Shown here: positions 1 through 6,869 of the stretch, piece by piece
Numbering within the stretch: position 1 is the stretch's first letter
Layout of the letters: the number at the start of each line of letters is the position of its first letter
Assembly (NCBI GenBank): GCA_030628305.1
Contig: DAOVRE010000014.1
Coordinates: 1 to 12,903 of the forward strand
DNA: 12,903 nucleotides
Direction: 5' to 3'
Source: Candidatus Heimdallarchaeota archaeon
GTDB lineage: Archaea > Asgardarchaeota > Heimdallarchaeia > Heimdallarchaeales > Heimdallarchaeaceae
The notes under the pieces: model-generated
Database searches by the model: none
What the model was told of the DNA's origin: nothing
What the model saw: only the letters and a program-made list of their open reading frames with translations
Position numbers and translations under genes: made by a program

Positions 1-1
1 A

Positions 2-709
2 TTAAATGATTTCACTTCTCAAAAGAAACCAATCATTGTAATAGATCATCATGTAGAGGTAGAGCAACCAGATGAGATTACTCACTCAATAGTCAATGCT
101 GAGACATCAATCGCTGAAATAATTGGAAAAATATATGAAAAGTTGGGAATAGCATTAGAACCTAAAATCGCTACATTTCTGCTTACAGGCATTCTTTTTG
201 ATACTCGAAGATTTATCTATAGAACAACATCAACTTTCGATACTGTTCAATTTTTAATACAAAGTGGAGGCAATTATGAGAAAGCACTCTCTATTTTACA
301 AATAGAACCAAGTGTTTCAGAGAAAATTGCTAGATTAAAAGGAGCAACAAGAACAATAATTCATAAAGAAGGAACTGACATTTATGCTTTTACTCATATT
401 AGTTCTTATGAATCATCGTTAGCACGAGCATTAATTGGATTAGGAGCTAGCTTTTCGGTCGTATTAGCTGTTCCCTCTGATACTCAGTTCCGCGTCAGTA
501 TGAGGTGTACCAAAACTTTTGCAGAAGGAAATAAAATCTCTCTTGGAAATCTAGCAAATGTGATTTCTGCTCAATTTGAGGGATCTGGTGGAGGTCATCA
601 AACTGCAGCGGGGATGAATTTTAATAAGCCGAAGGAGTTTCCCAAGGATAAAAATAAAATTGTACAAATGCTTCTAAAAATGATGCTTAAAGAAATAAAT
701 CGGAAATAA
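2..709 (+). CDS. DHH/DHHA1-family phosphoesterase (NrnA/RecJ-like), 5'-truncated
   Basis: The reading frame is open from the left edge, so the true start lies outside the window; the ATG at 143 is internal. Directly visible are the DHH motif (IVIDHH, bases 32-52), a following metal-site Asp in the context GILFDTRRF (codon at 200), and a C-terminal DHHA1 domain ending in the substrate-binding GSGGGH motif (581-598) followed by AAGM. Proteins with this layout are Mn-dependent phosphoesterases that degrade short oligonucleotides, pAp or related nucleotides in the cytoplasm. The N-terminal Asp motif expected for the family is not in the window. The fragment is too small for full RecJ, so NrnA-like nano-RNase/pAp phosphatase is the likelier class, but the exact substrate cannot be told. 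The ECF gene follows after 20 bases, suggesting co-transcription. Confidence 0.88.
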   Translation, partial: LNDFTSQKKPIIVIDHHVEVEQPDEITHSIVNAETSIAEIIGKIYEKLGIALEPKIATFLLTGILFDTRRFIYRTTSTFDTVQFLIQSGGNYEKALSILQIEPSVSEKIARLKGATRTIIHKEGTDIYAFTHISSYESSLARALIGLGASFSVVLAVPSDTQFRVSMRCTKTFAEGNKISLGNLANVISAQFEGSGGGHQTAAGMNFNKPKEFPKDKNKIVQMLLKMMLKEINRK

Positions 710-718
710 ATCATCTCT

Positions 719-724
719 GGTGAG
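719..724 (+). promoter_or_regulatory. Ribosome binding site for the ECF fusion gene
   Basis: GGTGAG lies five bases before the TTG at 730. It matches the archaeal anti-Shine-Dalgarno sequence (GGAGGUGAU core) and supports the otherwise doubtful TTG as the real start; no in-frame ATG close by is better placed. Confidence 0.6.
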
Positions 725-729
725 CTAGA

Positions 730-2961
730 TTGAAAGAACCAACAATCTCTTTTGAGAATTTTTCTTGTCAATACCATTTTCGTAACGAATGGGCACTATC
801 AGACATCAATCTCGCGATTTCACAGGGGGAGTTCATAATAATCACAGGTTCAAGTGGTTCAGGAAAGAGTTCTCTATGTTACTCATTAGTTGGTCTCATA
901 CCCTTTTTTTATGCTGGAAAAACAAAGGGAGACGTATTTGTTGGAAAACAGAAAGTGCAAGATTCTTCTATTCTATACCTATCTAAAAGAATTGGATACA
1001 TTCCACAACGTGTTGAAAATACACTGGTTACACCTTTCGTTCTGACTGAATTAGCTTTTCCATTGGAATATAGAGATATAAAAGAGGAGGTTGTTAATGA
1101 AAAGGTTCAATCAATTGCATTGAAATTACACTTAAATAATTTACTGGGGAGTAATCCACAGAAATTATCAGAGGGGCAGAAACAAAAAGTCGCGATTGCT
1201 TGTGGTTTGACTTCCAATCCTGAAATAATTATAGCTGATGAGCCTTTAGCAAATCTTGATACCATCAACAAGAAAGTGATCTGCTCACTTTTAGCTGAGC
1301 TGAATAGAGAAGGAAAAACCATAATTGTATCGACCCATGATATTTCGCATTATCTGGATGTTGCAACAAGAGTTATTGAGATTAAGGAGGGGAAGATTGT
1401 AAGAGAAACTACAATAAAAAAAGAGAGAACGAATCTAAATGAAATTACAAGCATTCAGGAGAATGAGGGACTAAAAAGAATATCAACAAAGAGACAATCT
1501 CTAACGCAAAAAAGTATTTTGTCTGTAAAAAACCTTGAATTTGAGTTTCCAGAAGGTTTCAGAATAAATGATATTTCTTTTTCATTCAATGAAGGGGAAG
1601 TTGTTGGGATTATAGGAGACAATGGATCAGGAAAGACAACAGTAGCAAAACTTCTTTGTGGCATATTAAAACCCAAAAGTGGTTCTATTAGGATTAAGGG
1701 AGAGGAATTCAAGGATTTGTCTTGGGAAGAAAGAGCTAAGTGTGTTTCAATGGTTTTTCAGAACCCCGAAATTCAATTTTTTGAAGATAAGGTTGATAAA
1801 GAGGTCGAATTAGTTAAGGAAAGTTTAGGAATCGAATCTAGGGGGTTAGATGTTGAAATCTTACTTGAAAAAAGTGGTTTGGAGAAGTACAAGAACCAGA
1901 ATCCACATTCTCTCTCACATGGTGAAAAGAGAAGGTTAGCTTTTATTGCTGCAATATTCCACAATCCAGATATCATTATTTTAGATGAAATCACAAATGG
2001 TTTAGATAAATCGAATAAAGAGTGGTTAGTTAACAAAATATGCGATTTAAGAAATGATAACAAAACTGTGGTTATTATCTCACATGACTCATCTTGGTTG
2101 AAAGGTTTTTGTAATAGATTATTTCTTTTGGAAGATGGATTTATAAGAGAAATAGAAAACCTTGAGAGTTTAGTATTGAGTACCAGTGAAAATAAAGAAG
2201 GTTCGAATCAAATTAGGACAAAGGACGAGGAAAAAGTTTTGTCTGAATTTGGTAGTAGATGGCACTTAGATCCAAGAACAAGAGTGGCGGTTGTACTAAC
2301 ATTGCTTATTTCAGCACTATATGCAAGTAATGTTTATGTTTTAATCACATTGCTTCTCTTCTCAATTTCAATTTATATCACTGGTGAAATAAAACTGAGA
2401 TTTCTAGCTCAAACTGTGTTTTTCCTTACAGTTTTTTCTATAATAGCTACTACAATTGCATTCTATAGTGGTATTATTATTGACCCTCTTACAACATTTG
2501 TCCAAATAGAGGTAAGATTTGTAGTATCTCTGTTAGTAATAACTTGGTTCTTTAATTCCGTTAGTCCTTATGAACTAGCAGTAGCTTTAGAAAAGATGTA
2601 TCTTCCTGCAAAACTAGTGTGGCTAATTATCTCTATTTACCAATTTGTCCCTGTATTAAGTAAAGAAGCAACAGAAATCAATTCCATCAGAAAATTGAAA
2701 GGATTAATAGGAAAAAGATTGAATTTGAGGAGACAATATTACATCATGAAAAAAACTCTTCGTCCTTTAATGGCAGGATCAATAAACAGAGGTATAGATT
2801 TAGCAGAATCCATGGTTCTAAAAGGATTCGAACCTAAAAGAAGAAAAAATCACATTTTGGATGTTTACATAAAGATAATAGATATTGTAATAATGATAAT
2901 GGTTCTTACAATATTGGGTTTAGTTATCTATTTTACTGCTTATTATTCTGCACTTGTGTAA
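730..2961 (+). CDS. ECF transporter energizing module: fused EcfA-EcfA-EcfT
   Basis: One 743-residue protein carries two ABC ATPase domains and a membrane domain. NBD1 has Walker A GSSGSGKSS (40-48), Q-loop Q93, signature LSEGQ (146-150), Walker B DE (170-171) and H-loop H203. NBD2 has Walker A GDNGSGKTT (296-304), signature LSHGE (395-399), Walker B DE (419-420) and H452. From about residue 510 several hydrophobic helices and the SPYELA segment match EcfT (CbiQ-like), the transmembrane subunit that couples ATP hydrolysis to a vitamin- or metal-binding S component. The two EcfT coupling motifs read LKGL (656-659) and LKGF (697-700), with Lys where Arg is usual. These units are most often separate genes, though fusions are known. 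No S component is encoded in the window, so the substrate is unknown. Both ATPase sites look intact. The gene starts with TTG behind a good ribosome binding site, and its last 29 bases overlap tmk tail-to-tail. Confidence 0.9.
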   Translation: MKEPTISFENFSCQYHFRNEWALSDINLAISQGEFIIITGSSGSGKSSLCYSLVGLIPFFYAGKTKGDVFVGKQKVQDSSILYLSKRIGYIPQRVENTLVTPFVLTELAFPLEYRDIKEEVVNEKVQSIALKLHLNNLLGSNPQKLSEGQKQKVAIACGLTSNPEIIIADEPLANLDTINKKVICSLLAELNREGKTIIVSTHDISHYLDVATRVIEIKEGKIVRETTIKKERTNLNEITSIQENEGLKRISTKRQSLTQKSILSVKNLEFEFPEGFRINDISFSFNEGEVVGIIGDNGSGKTTVAKLLCGILKPKSGSIRIKGEEFKDLSWEERAKCVSMVFQNPEIQFFEDKVDKEVELVKESLGIESRGLDVEILLEKSGLEKYKNQNPHSLSHGEKRRLAFIAAIFHNPDIIILDEITNGLDKSNKEWLVNKICDLRNDNKTVVIISHDSSWLKGFCNRLFLLEDGFIREIENLESLVLSTSENKEGSNQIRTKDEEKVLSEFGSRWHLDPRTRVAVVLTLLISALYASNVYVLITLLLFSISIYITGEIKLRFLAQTVFFLTVFSIIATTIAFYSGIIIDPLTTFVQIEVRFVVSLLVITWFFNSVSPYELAVALEKMYLPAKLVWLIISIYQFVPVLSKEATEINSIRKLKGLIGKRLNLRRQYYIMKKTLRPLMAGSINRGIDLAESMVLKGFEPKRRKNHILDVYIKIIDIVIMIMVLTILGLVIYFTAYYSALV

Positions 2962-3571
2962 TTAATTTGAGAACATCCTCTTGAATTTCAGAAATTTCTT
3001 TAGTTGCATCAAGTTTTGTTATTAATTTGGGAAACTTTTCTGCAAGCAGCAAATAAATAGACATAACTTTTCTCAGACTTTCTTCTTTCTCAAAAGCATT
3101 TACGCCTTCGGTTCTTTCAGATGCAATCCTTTCTAGAGCTACATCAACTGGCAAATCCAAAAATATCACTAAGTGAGGTGCAATTGCGATTTTTTCATTC
3201 TCCTCTAAGATATATTCCCAATCAAGTCCTCTTGCACCTTGATAAGCAACTGAAGAGAAGTAGTATCTGTCAGTAACAACAATTTTTCCATCGTTGAGCA
3301 AAGGAATCACTTCACTCTTCACATGATATATTCTATCTTCCAGAAAGAGTCTAAATTCATCTTTAACAGGTAATCTATTAGGAGCAAAAAAGCTATCACG
3401 AAGTTTTTTTCCTGGTTCAGACCACCTTGTTGGTTCGGTTGTATAAACTGCATCATATCCTAAAGTGCGAAGGCGTTCAACTATTAATTTTGAATGGGTG
3501 GTTTTCCCCGAACCATCAATCCCTTCAAAACAGATAAACAATCCTGGACTGGAAGCATCAGACATTATCAC
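2933..3571 (-). CDS. tmk: Thymidylate kinase (dTMP kinase)
   Basis: A cytoplasmic kinase that phosphorylates dTMP to dTDP for DNA synthesis. At 212 residues it has the usual family length. Visible motifs are the P-loop FEGIDGSGKTT (15-25), TTEPT (44-48, the dTMP-site equivalent of TREP), DRYYFSSVAYQG (101-112) holding the DRY signature and the AYQG substrate segment, and a later Arg/Glu-rich lid around ERTEGVNAFEKEE. The frame opens with GTG (3571) and has an in-frame ATG two codons later (3565); the P-loop begins soon after either, so both fit. GTGAT at the GTG also resembles a ribosome binding site for the ATG, but the spacing is very short. The next gene upstream on this strand ends 59 bases away, so the two may be co-transcribed. 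The 3' end overlaps the convergent ECF gene by 29 bases. Confidence 0.94.
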   Translation of the reverse strand: MIMSDASSPGLFICFEGIDGSGKTTHSKLIVERLRTLGYDAVYTTEPTRWSEPGKKLRDSFFAPNRLPVKDEFRLFLEDRIYHVKSEVIPLLNDGKIVVTDRYYFSSVAYQGARGLDWEYILEENEKIAIAPHLVIFLDLPVDVALERIASERTEGVNAFEKEESLRKVMSIYLLLAEKFPKLITKLDATKEISEIQEDVLKLITQVQNNKQ

Positions 3572-3611
3572 TCATTAAAAATGAATGAAATAAAACAGTT
3601 TTGGTGACCAA

Positions 3612-3619
3612 CTTATAGA
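3612..3619 (-). promoter_or_regulatory. Possible TATA box for tmk
   Basis: On the - strand CTATAAGT lies about 50 bases before the ATG at 3565, which would give a leader of some 20-25 bases. A second candidate (GTTTTATTT, 3592-3600) would instead give a near-leaderless transcript. T-rich sequence just after the upstream gene's stop (3620-3630) could terminate that gene. All of this is by eye. Confidence 0.25.
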
Positions 3620-3630
3620 AGTAAAGAAAA

Positions 3631-4290
3631 TCATATTTTAACAAGTTCTTTCTTACATTCTGGGCATCTGTTATCTACAGGAGTTATGTCTTTAAAACAA
3701 TTCCAACAGATAATTGTTGTTTCAGAAACTCCTTTATTCAAGGATTGTAGAATGGCTTTAAGCTGTTCTGTTAAAATTTCTGCTTTTTCAATTTCATTTT
3801 TCTTTTGATACGAACGAACTATACCACTAGTAAAATAAAAAACTAAGAACATTCCAAGAATTCCAAGGAATACATAACCAACAGTAGACAGAGGGTTCCC
3901 AGTATCAGGTAGAAAACTTAGAAGGGAAGAACCTACGAAACCAATGATAAAAAATAGCCACCAGAAACGGAAAATTGAACCAAAAAACGATCTTTGTCGG
4001 TTACCTTGGTTTGTCCTCTTCAGCCTATTGGAAATGAGTTTATCAATTGAAAAGAATTCAATGCGAGTTAGTTCGATATTGACTAAATTACCAGTTCTAT
4101 CTAGCTTGATATGAAAATCAAGTAACCATTGATAGGAATTCTGAACTACACGCAAGGTTTGATATTGTAAGTAGTCTTCTTTTGGTTTTTTAACTTTATA
4201 ATCTAACTCCTTAAGTTTAGATTTTACTTCCTTCATGATGGTTTGAATGTCTTGTTCACTACAATGAACTTCTATTCTTCCTAATACCAT
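3631..4290 (-). CDS. Two-helix membrane protein with C-terminal zinc ribbon, function unknown
   Basis: I do not recognise a named family for this 219-residue protein. It has four parts. Residues 1-100 are a soluble, mixed alpha/beta-looking domain with many charged residues (begins MVLGRIEVHCSEQD). Two hydrophobic helices follow, at about 106-127 and 136-158, joined by a short loop with PDTGNP. Residues 160-187 are charged and probably helical. A compact zinc ribbon, CWNC-x10-CPEC (Cys 195, 198, 209, 212), closes the protein. There is no signal peptide, and both ends are probably cytoplasmic with the short loop outside. Zinc ribbons on membrane proteins usually mediate protein or nucleic-acid contacts, but no partner is evident. 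The ATG at 4290 has no clear ribosome binding site; an AT-rich stretch about 30 bases upstream could be a TATA box for a nearly leaderless message. It lies upstream of tmk on the same strand. Confidence 0.85.
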   Translation of the reverse strand: MVLGRIEVHCSEQDIQTIMKEVKSKLKELDYKVKKPKEDYLQYQTLRVVQNSYQWLLDFHIKLDRTGNLVNIELTRIEFFSIDKLISNRLKRTNQGNRQRSFFGSIFRFWWLFFIIGFVGSSLLSFLPDTGNPLSTVGYVFLGILGMFLVFYFTSGIVRSYQKKNEIEKAEILTEQLKAILQSLNKGVSETTIICWNCFKDITPVDNRCPECKKELVKI

Positions 4291-4369
4291 ATAGCAAGTA
4301 TCATAATGGCTATCTATTTTAATTTTTGCTCTATAGAATTACAAGTAGAGGCGAAATTTCAGAGAAATG

Positions 4370-4377
4370 TTTAAATT
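4370..4377 (+). promoter_or_regulatory. Probable TATA box for the TldE-like gene
   Basis: TTTAAATT follows a purine-rich GAGAAATG stretch that could act as a BRE. It predicts a start near 4400 and a leader of about 25 bases before the ATG at 4427. It sits in the 136-base region between two divergent genes, where promoters are expected in both directions. Confidence 0.45.
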
Positions 4378-4426
4378 CAAAGTTTTTTCGTTAAGATTAC
4401 CTAAGGCTAGATTTCTTTAGGACAAA

Positions 4427-5803
4427 ATGATGAGTGATTACATGTTTTCTGAAAGCTTCCAAACCATGATGGATTTTGCAGAAAAAGCTCTTGAAGCTAG
4501 TTCATTTGATTCATATGAGATGAGTTGTATTGATAGACTTCATTCTCTTACGCGTTTTGCTAACTCAACGATACATCAAAATGTCTCTGACCATACTTAT
4601 AGATTTATGTTTCGGGCTTCAAAAGGCAAACGTATTGGATCTAATTCTTTAACCGCTTTGACAGAGAAGGCAATTGATGATACAATAGATCAGTTAACAA
4701 ATGTGCTCGAATTTGTTCCTGAAATCCCCTTCTTTCAAGGATTTCCAGAAATGAAAGATGATCAAATACCAAAGGTTATAGCTACAGGAAACCTATTAGA
4801 TGAGTTTCAGAGGGCAGACATGGTTGAATCAGCTGTAAATTCAGCCGAAGAGGTAGATAAGGATGCCTATTTAGCTGGATCGGTATACATAACAGATCTA
4901 CGGTTTCGCATACTTAACTCAAATGCCGTTGATTTATCTCATCAACTCACATACAACGGAATGATCGTTAATTCACTTACAGAAAAAGAGAACAAGGGAT
5001 TTGGGAAAGAAGAACAAGTGGTAAGGAACCCCTCAGAATTTAAACCAGAAGAACTTGCACGCAAAGCTACAGAACTATCTGTTAGTACATGTTCCGCCAA
5101 GGATTACGAACTTGGTGATTATGAAGTAATCTTATCGCCATCAGCTGCTAGTACACTTATTCGCTTTCTAGCTTTTGGTTTTAATGGAACTGGGTATCAT
5201 GAATCTCAAAGTTTTGTAGTTGATCAGATAGGGGCACAAGTATTTGATAAGAAAATCACTCTTCAAGATGATCCTCTAAATGCTGAAACAATTTTAGCGG
5301 CCCCATTTGATGGAGAAGGAGTAGCAAAAAAACCATTATATATTGTAGAAGAGGGTGTTCCCAAATCAATTATCTACAACAGTTTCACTTCAGCTCGATA
5401 CCTTAATGATAAGGATCAAACCACAGGACACCAAGTTATACCTTTCTCTGATTATGTTTTTGGATGGGTGATGCCCAACAATCTTACTCTTTACCCAGGA
5501 GATTCTTCGCTTGTTGAGATGTATGAAGAAACAAAACGAGGGTTTTTCATAAACCGATTACATTACACAAACTTTGTTAATAGAAGATTAGGCGCAATTA
5601 CAGGACTTACAAGAGATGGTTTGCTTTATGTCGAAGATGGTGAAGTAATCTCTGCGGCAAGGAACTTCCGGTTTACTGATAAAATATCTGACATCCTCAG
5701 TAATGTGCCTCTTATTGGAGATACTCTCGATACAAACATCACAACTAGATGCCCACCATTGAAATTGAATTCTTTGAAATTCACTGGAAAAAGTACACAT
5801 TAA
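4427..5803 (+). CDS. TldD/PmbA-family protein, TldE (PmbA)-like, without the HExxxH metal site
   Basis: The 458-residue protein has the two-part layout of the TldD/PmbA family. The C-terminal half shows the family segments PFDGEGVAKKPLYIVEEG, then a Tyr/Ser-rich stretch with SARY, and TRDGLLYVEDGEV followed by RNFRF near the end. In TldD a HExxxH motif binds the zinc of the protease that acts together with TldE on unfolded or modified peptides. Here the matching region reads GTGYHESQSFVVDQIG (254-269), which aligns better with the non-catalytic TldE/PmbA form (YRKSSFLLDSLG in E. coli, from memory); the HE there lacks the required second His (Phe263). It is therefore probably the structural partner subunit. 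No TldD lies in the window. ATGs at 4427, 4430 and 4442 are all possible starts; AGGA at 4419-4422 supports 4427. The next gene follows after 46 bases, perhaps in the same transcript. Confidence 0.88.
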   Translation: MMSDYMFSESFQTMMDFAEKALEASSFDSYEMSCIDRLHSLTRFANSTIHQNVSDHTYRFMFRASKGKRIGSNSLTALTEKAIDDTIDQLTNVLEFVPEIPFFQGFPEMKDDQIPKVIATGNLLDEFQRADMVESAVNSAEEVDKDAYLAGSVYITDLRFRILNSNAVDLSHQLTYNGMIVNSLTEKENKGFGKEEQVVRNPSEFKPEELARKATELSVSTCSAKDYELGDYEVILSPSAASTLIRFLAFGFNGTGYHESQSFVVDQIGAQVFDKKITLQDDPLNAETILAAPFDGEGVAKKPLYIVEEGVPKSIIYNSFTSARYLNDKDQTTGHQVIPFSDYVFGWVMPNNLTLYPGDSSLVEMYEETKRGFFINRLHYTNFVNRRLGAITGLTRDGLLYVEDGEVISAARNFRFTDKISDILSNVPLIGDTLDTNITTRCPPLKLNSLKFTGKSTH

Positions 5804-5849
5804 CTTTGGATAAATTGGAAAAATTGTAACTCATTGTATATACGGGTAG

Positions 5850-6821
5850 ATGTGTATGTTAAACAAGGTAGAAGAAACATATAATAGAATAAAAGATAGA
5901 ATCAATCAAACACCAGTTATGAAATCTTCAACTCTTAATGAAATGCTAAACTGCAATTGCTATTTCAAACTTGAAAACTTCCAAAAAACCGGTTCTTTTA
6001 AAATCCGAGGAGCTCTCAACGCATTAACTAATCTTACACCTGAGCTAAAAGCTAAAGGAGTTACTACACACTCTTCGGGCAACTTTGCTCAAGCGCTCTC
6101 TCTAGCATCATCCTTAGCTGAAGTGAAAGCCGTAGTTGTTATGCCAGAAAATGCCCCAAAAATCAAAGTTGCGGCCACTAAAAATTATGGTGCAGAAGTA
6201 ATATTTTGCGGTAATAAACCAGGAGATAGAGAAAAAGCTGTTCAAGAGCTCATCGATAAATATGGTTATACTTTGATCCATCCATCCAACGACATAGATA
6301 TAATTTACGGTCAAGGAACAGCCACATACGAGTTGATAAAAGAAGTAGGTAAATTGGACTATGTTTTTGCTCCTTGTGGAGGAGCAGGATTACTTTCAGG
6401 AACAGCAATAGCTGCTAAAAGCCTAAACAAAGAAACAAAAGTAATCGGTGTTGAACCTAAAAATGCAGATGATGCGTACAAATCCTTGAGAGATGGTAGA
6501 ATTTACCCTTCTATAGACCCCAGAACCATCGCAGATGGTTTAAAAACACAACTTGGCGATATTACTTTCAAAATAGTACAAGAATATGTAGATGAAATAA
6601 TAACAATAACTGAAGAAGAAATTGTTGATGCAATGGAATTCCTATGGTCAAGAATGAAATTGGTTGTTGAACCTTCAGGAGCGGTTTCTCTAGCGGGGGT
6701 GATGTCAGGAAAAATAGAAGTTCAATCAAAAAATGTTGGTATAATAATCTCCGGAGGCAATACAGACCTAACAGACTACTTCGAAGGTTGGAGAGAGAAA
6801 GTAGAAAAATTGAAACTCTAA
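5850..6821 (+). CDS. Serine racemase / threonine dehydratase-like PLP enzyme (fold type II)
   Basis: The 323-residue protein is one catalytic domain with no C-terminal ACT regulatory domain, so it is not the feedback-inhibited biosynthetic IlvA form. Visible sites are the PLP lysine in SFKIRGA (K51), the substrate loop SSGNF (75-79), the phosphate loop CGGAGL (177-182) and the ring-nitrogen site SGGN (301-304). Matching from memory to mammalian serine racemase, Ser76 equals the re-face catalytic Ser84, and E203, A207 and D209 in EPKNADD equal the divalent-metal ligands E210, A214 and D216. Serine racemase, L-threonine/L-serine ammonia-lyase and 3-hydroxyaspartate dehydratase all share these features, so the reaction is not settled. 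Two deviations stand out: Phe79 replaces the usual His of SSGNH, and Ala180 interrupts the Gly-rich loop. Starts at 5850 and 5856 are both possible; GGGT at 5844-5847 is better spaced for 5856. Confidence 0.92.
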   Translation: MCMLNKVEETYNRIKDRINQTPVMKSSTLNEMLNCNCYFKLENFQKTGSFKIRGALNALTNLTPELKAKGVTTHSSGNFAQALSLASSLAEVKAVVVMPENAPKIKVAATKNYGAEVIFCGNKPGDREKAVQELIDKYGYTLIHPSNDIDIIYGQGTATYELIKEVGKLDYVFAPCGGAGLLSGTAIAAKSLNKETKVIGVEPKNADDAYKSLRDGRIYPSIDPRTIADGLKTQLGDITFKIVQEYVDEIITITEEEIVDAMEFLWSRMKLVVEPSGAVSLAGVMSGKIEVQSKNVGIIISGGNTDLTDYFEGWREKVEKLKL

Positions 6822-6833
6822 TTTAGATATTGT

Positions 6834-6866
6834 AAAAAAGAAAAAGAAAAAGAAAAAGAAAGAAAG
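6834..6866. repeat. Purine-rich hexamer microsatellite (AAAAAG)n
   Basis: Four head-to-tail AAAAAG units (G at 6840, 6846, 6852 and 6858) are followed by two AAAG units (G at 6862 and 6866). The tract fills most of the 48-base gap between two convergent genes. Confidence 0.85.
6834..6866 (-). terminator. Probable T-rich terminator for the surface-protein gene
   Basis: Read on the - strand the hexamer tract becomes repeated CTTTTT beginning a few bases after the stop codon of the surface-protein gene. Archaeal RNA polymerase terminates at T-rich non-template tracts without needing a hairpin. The + strand gene has no such tract here; T-rich sequence further on (about 6868-6895) might serve it. 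Confidence 0.5.
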
Positions 6867-6869
6867 GAT

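Noticed and set aside
5192..5215. HE dipeptide (HESQSF) in the TldE-like protein as a possible HExxxH zinc site
   Set aside because: The residue that should be the second His is Phe263, and the segment aligns better with the YRKSSF region of PmbA/TldE than with the zinc helix of TldD.
5834..5843. TGTATATACG as a TATA box for the PLP enzyme gene
   Set aside because: It lies only about 10-20 bases before the possible starts, so transcription would begin inside the gene; read-through from the TldE-like gene is likelier.
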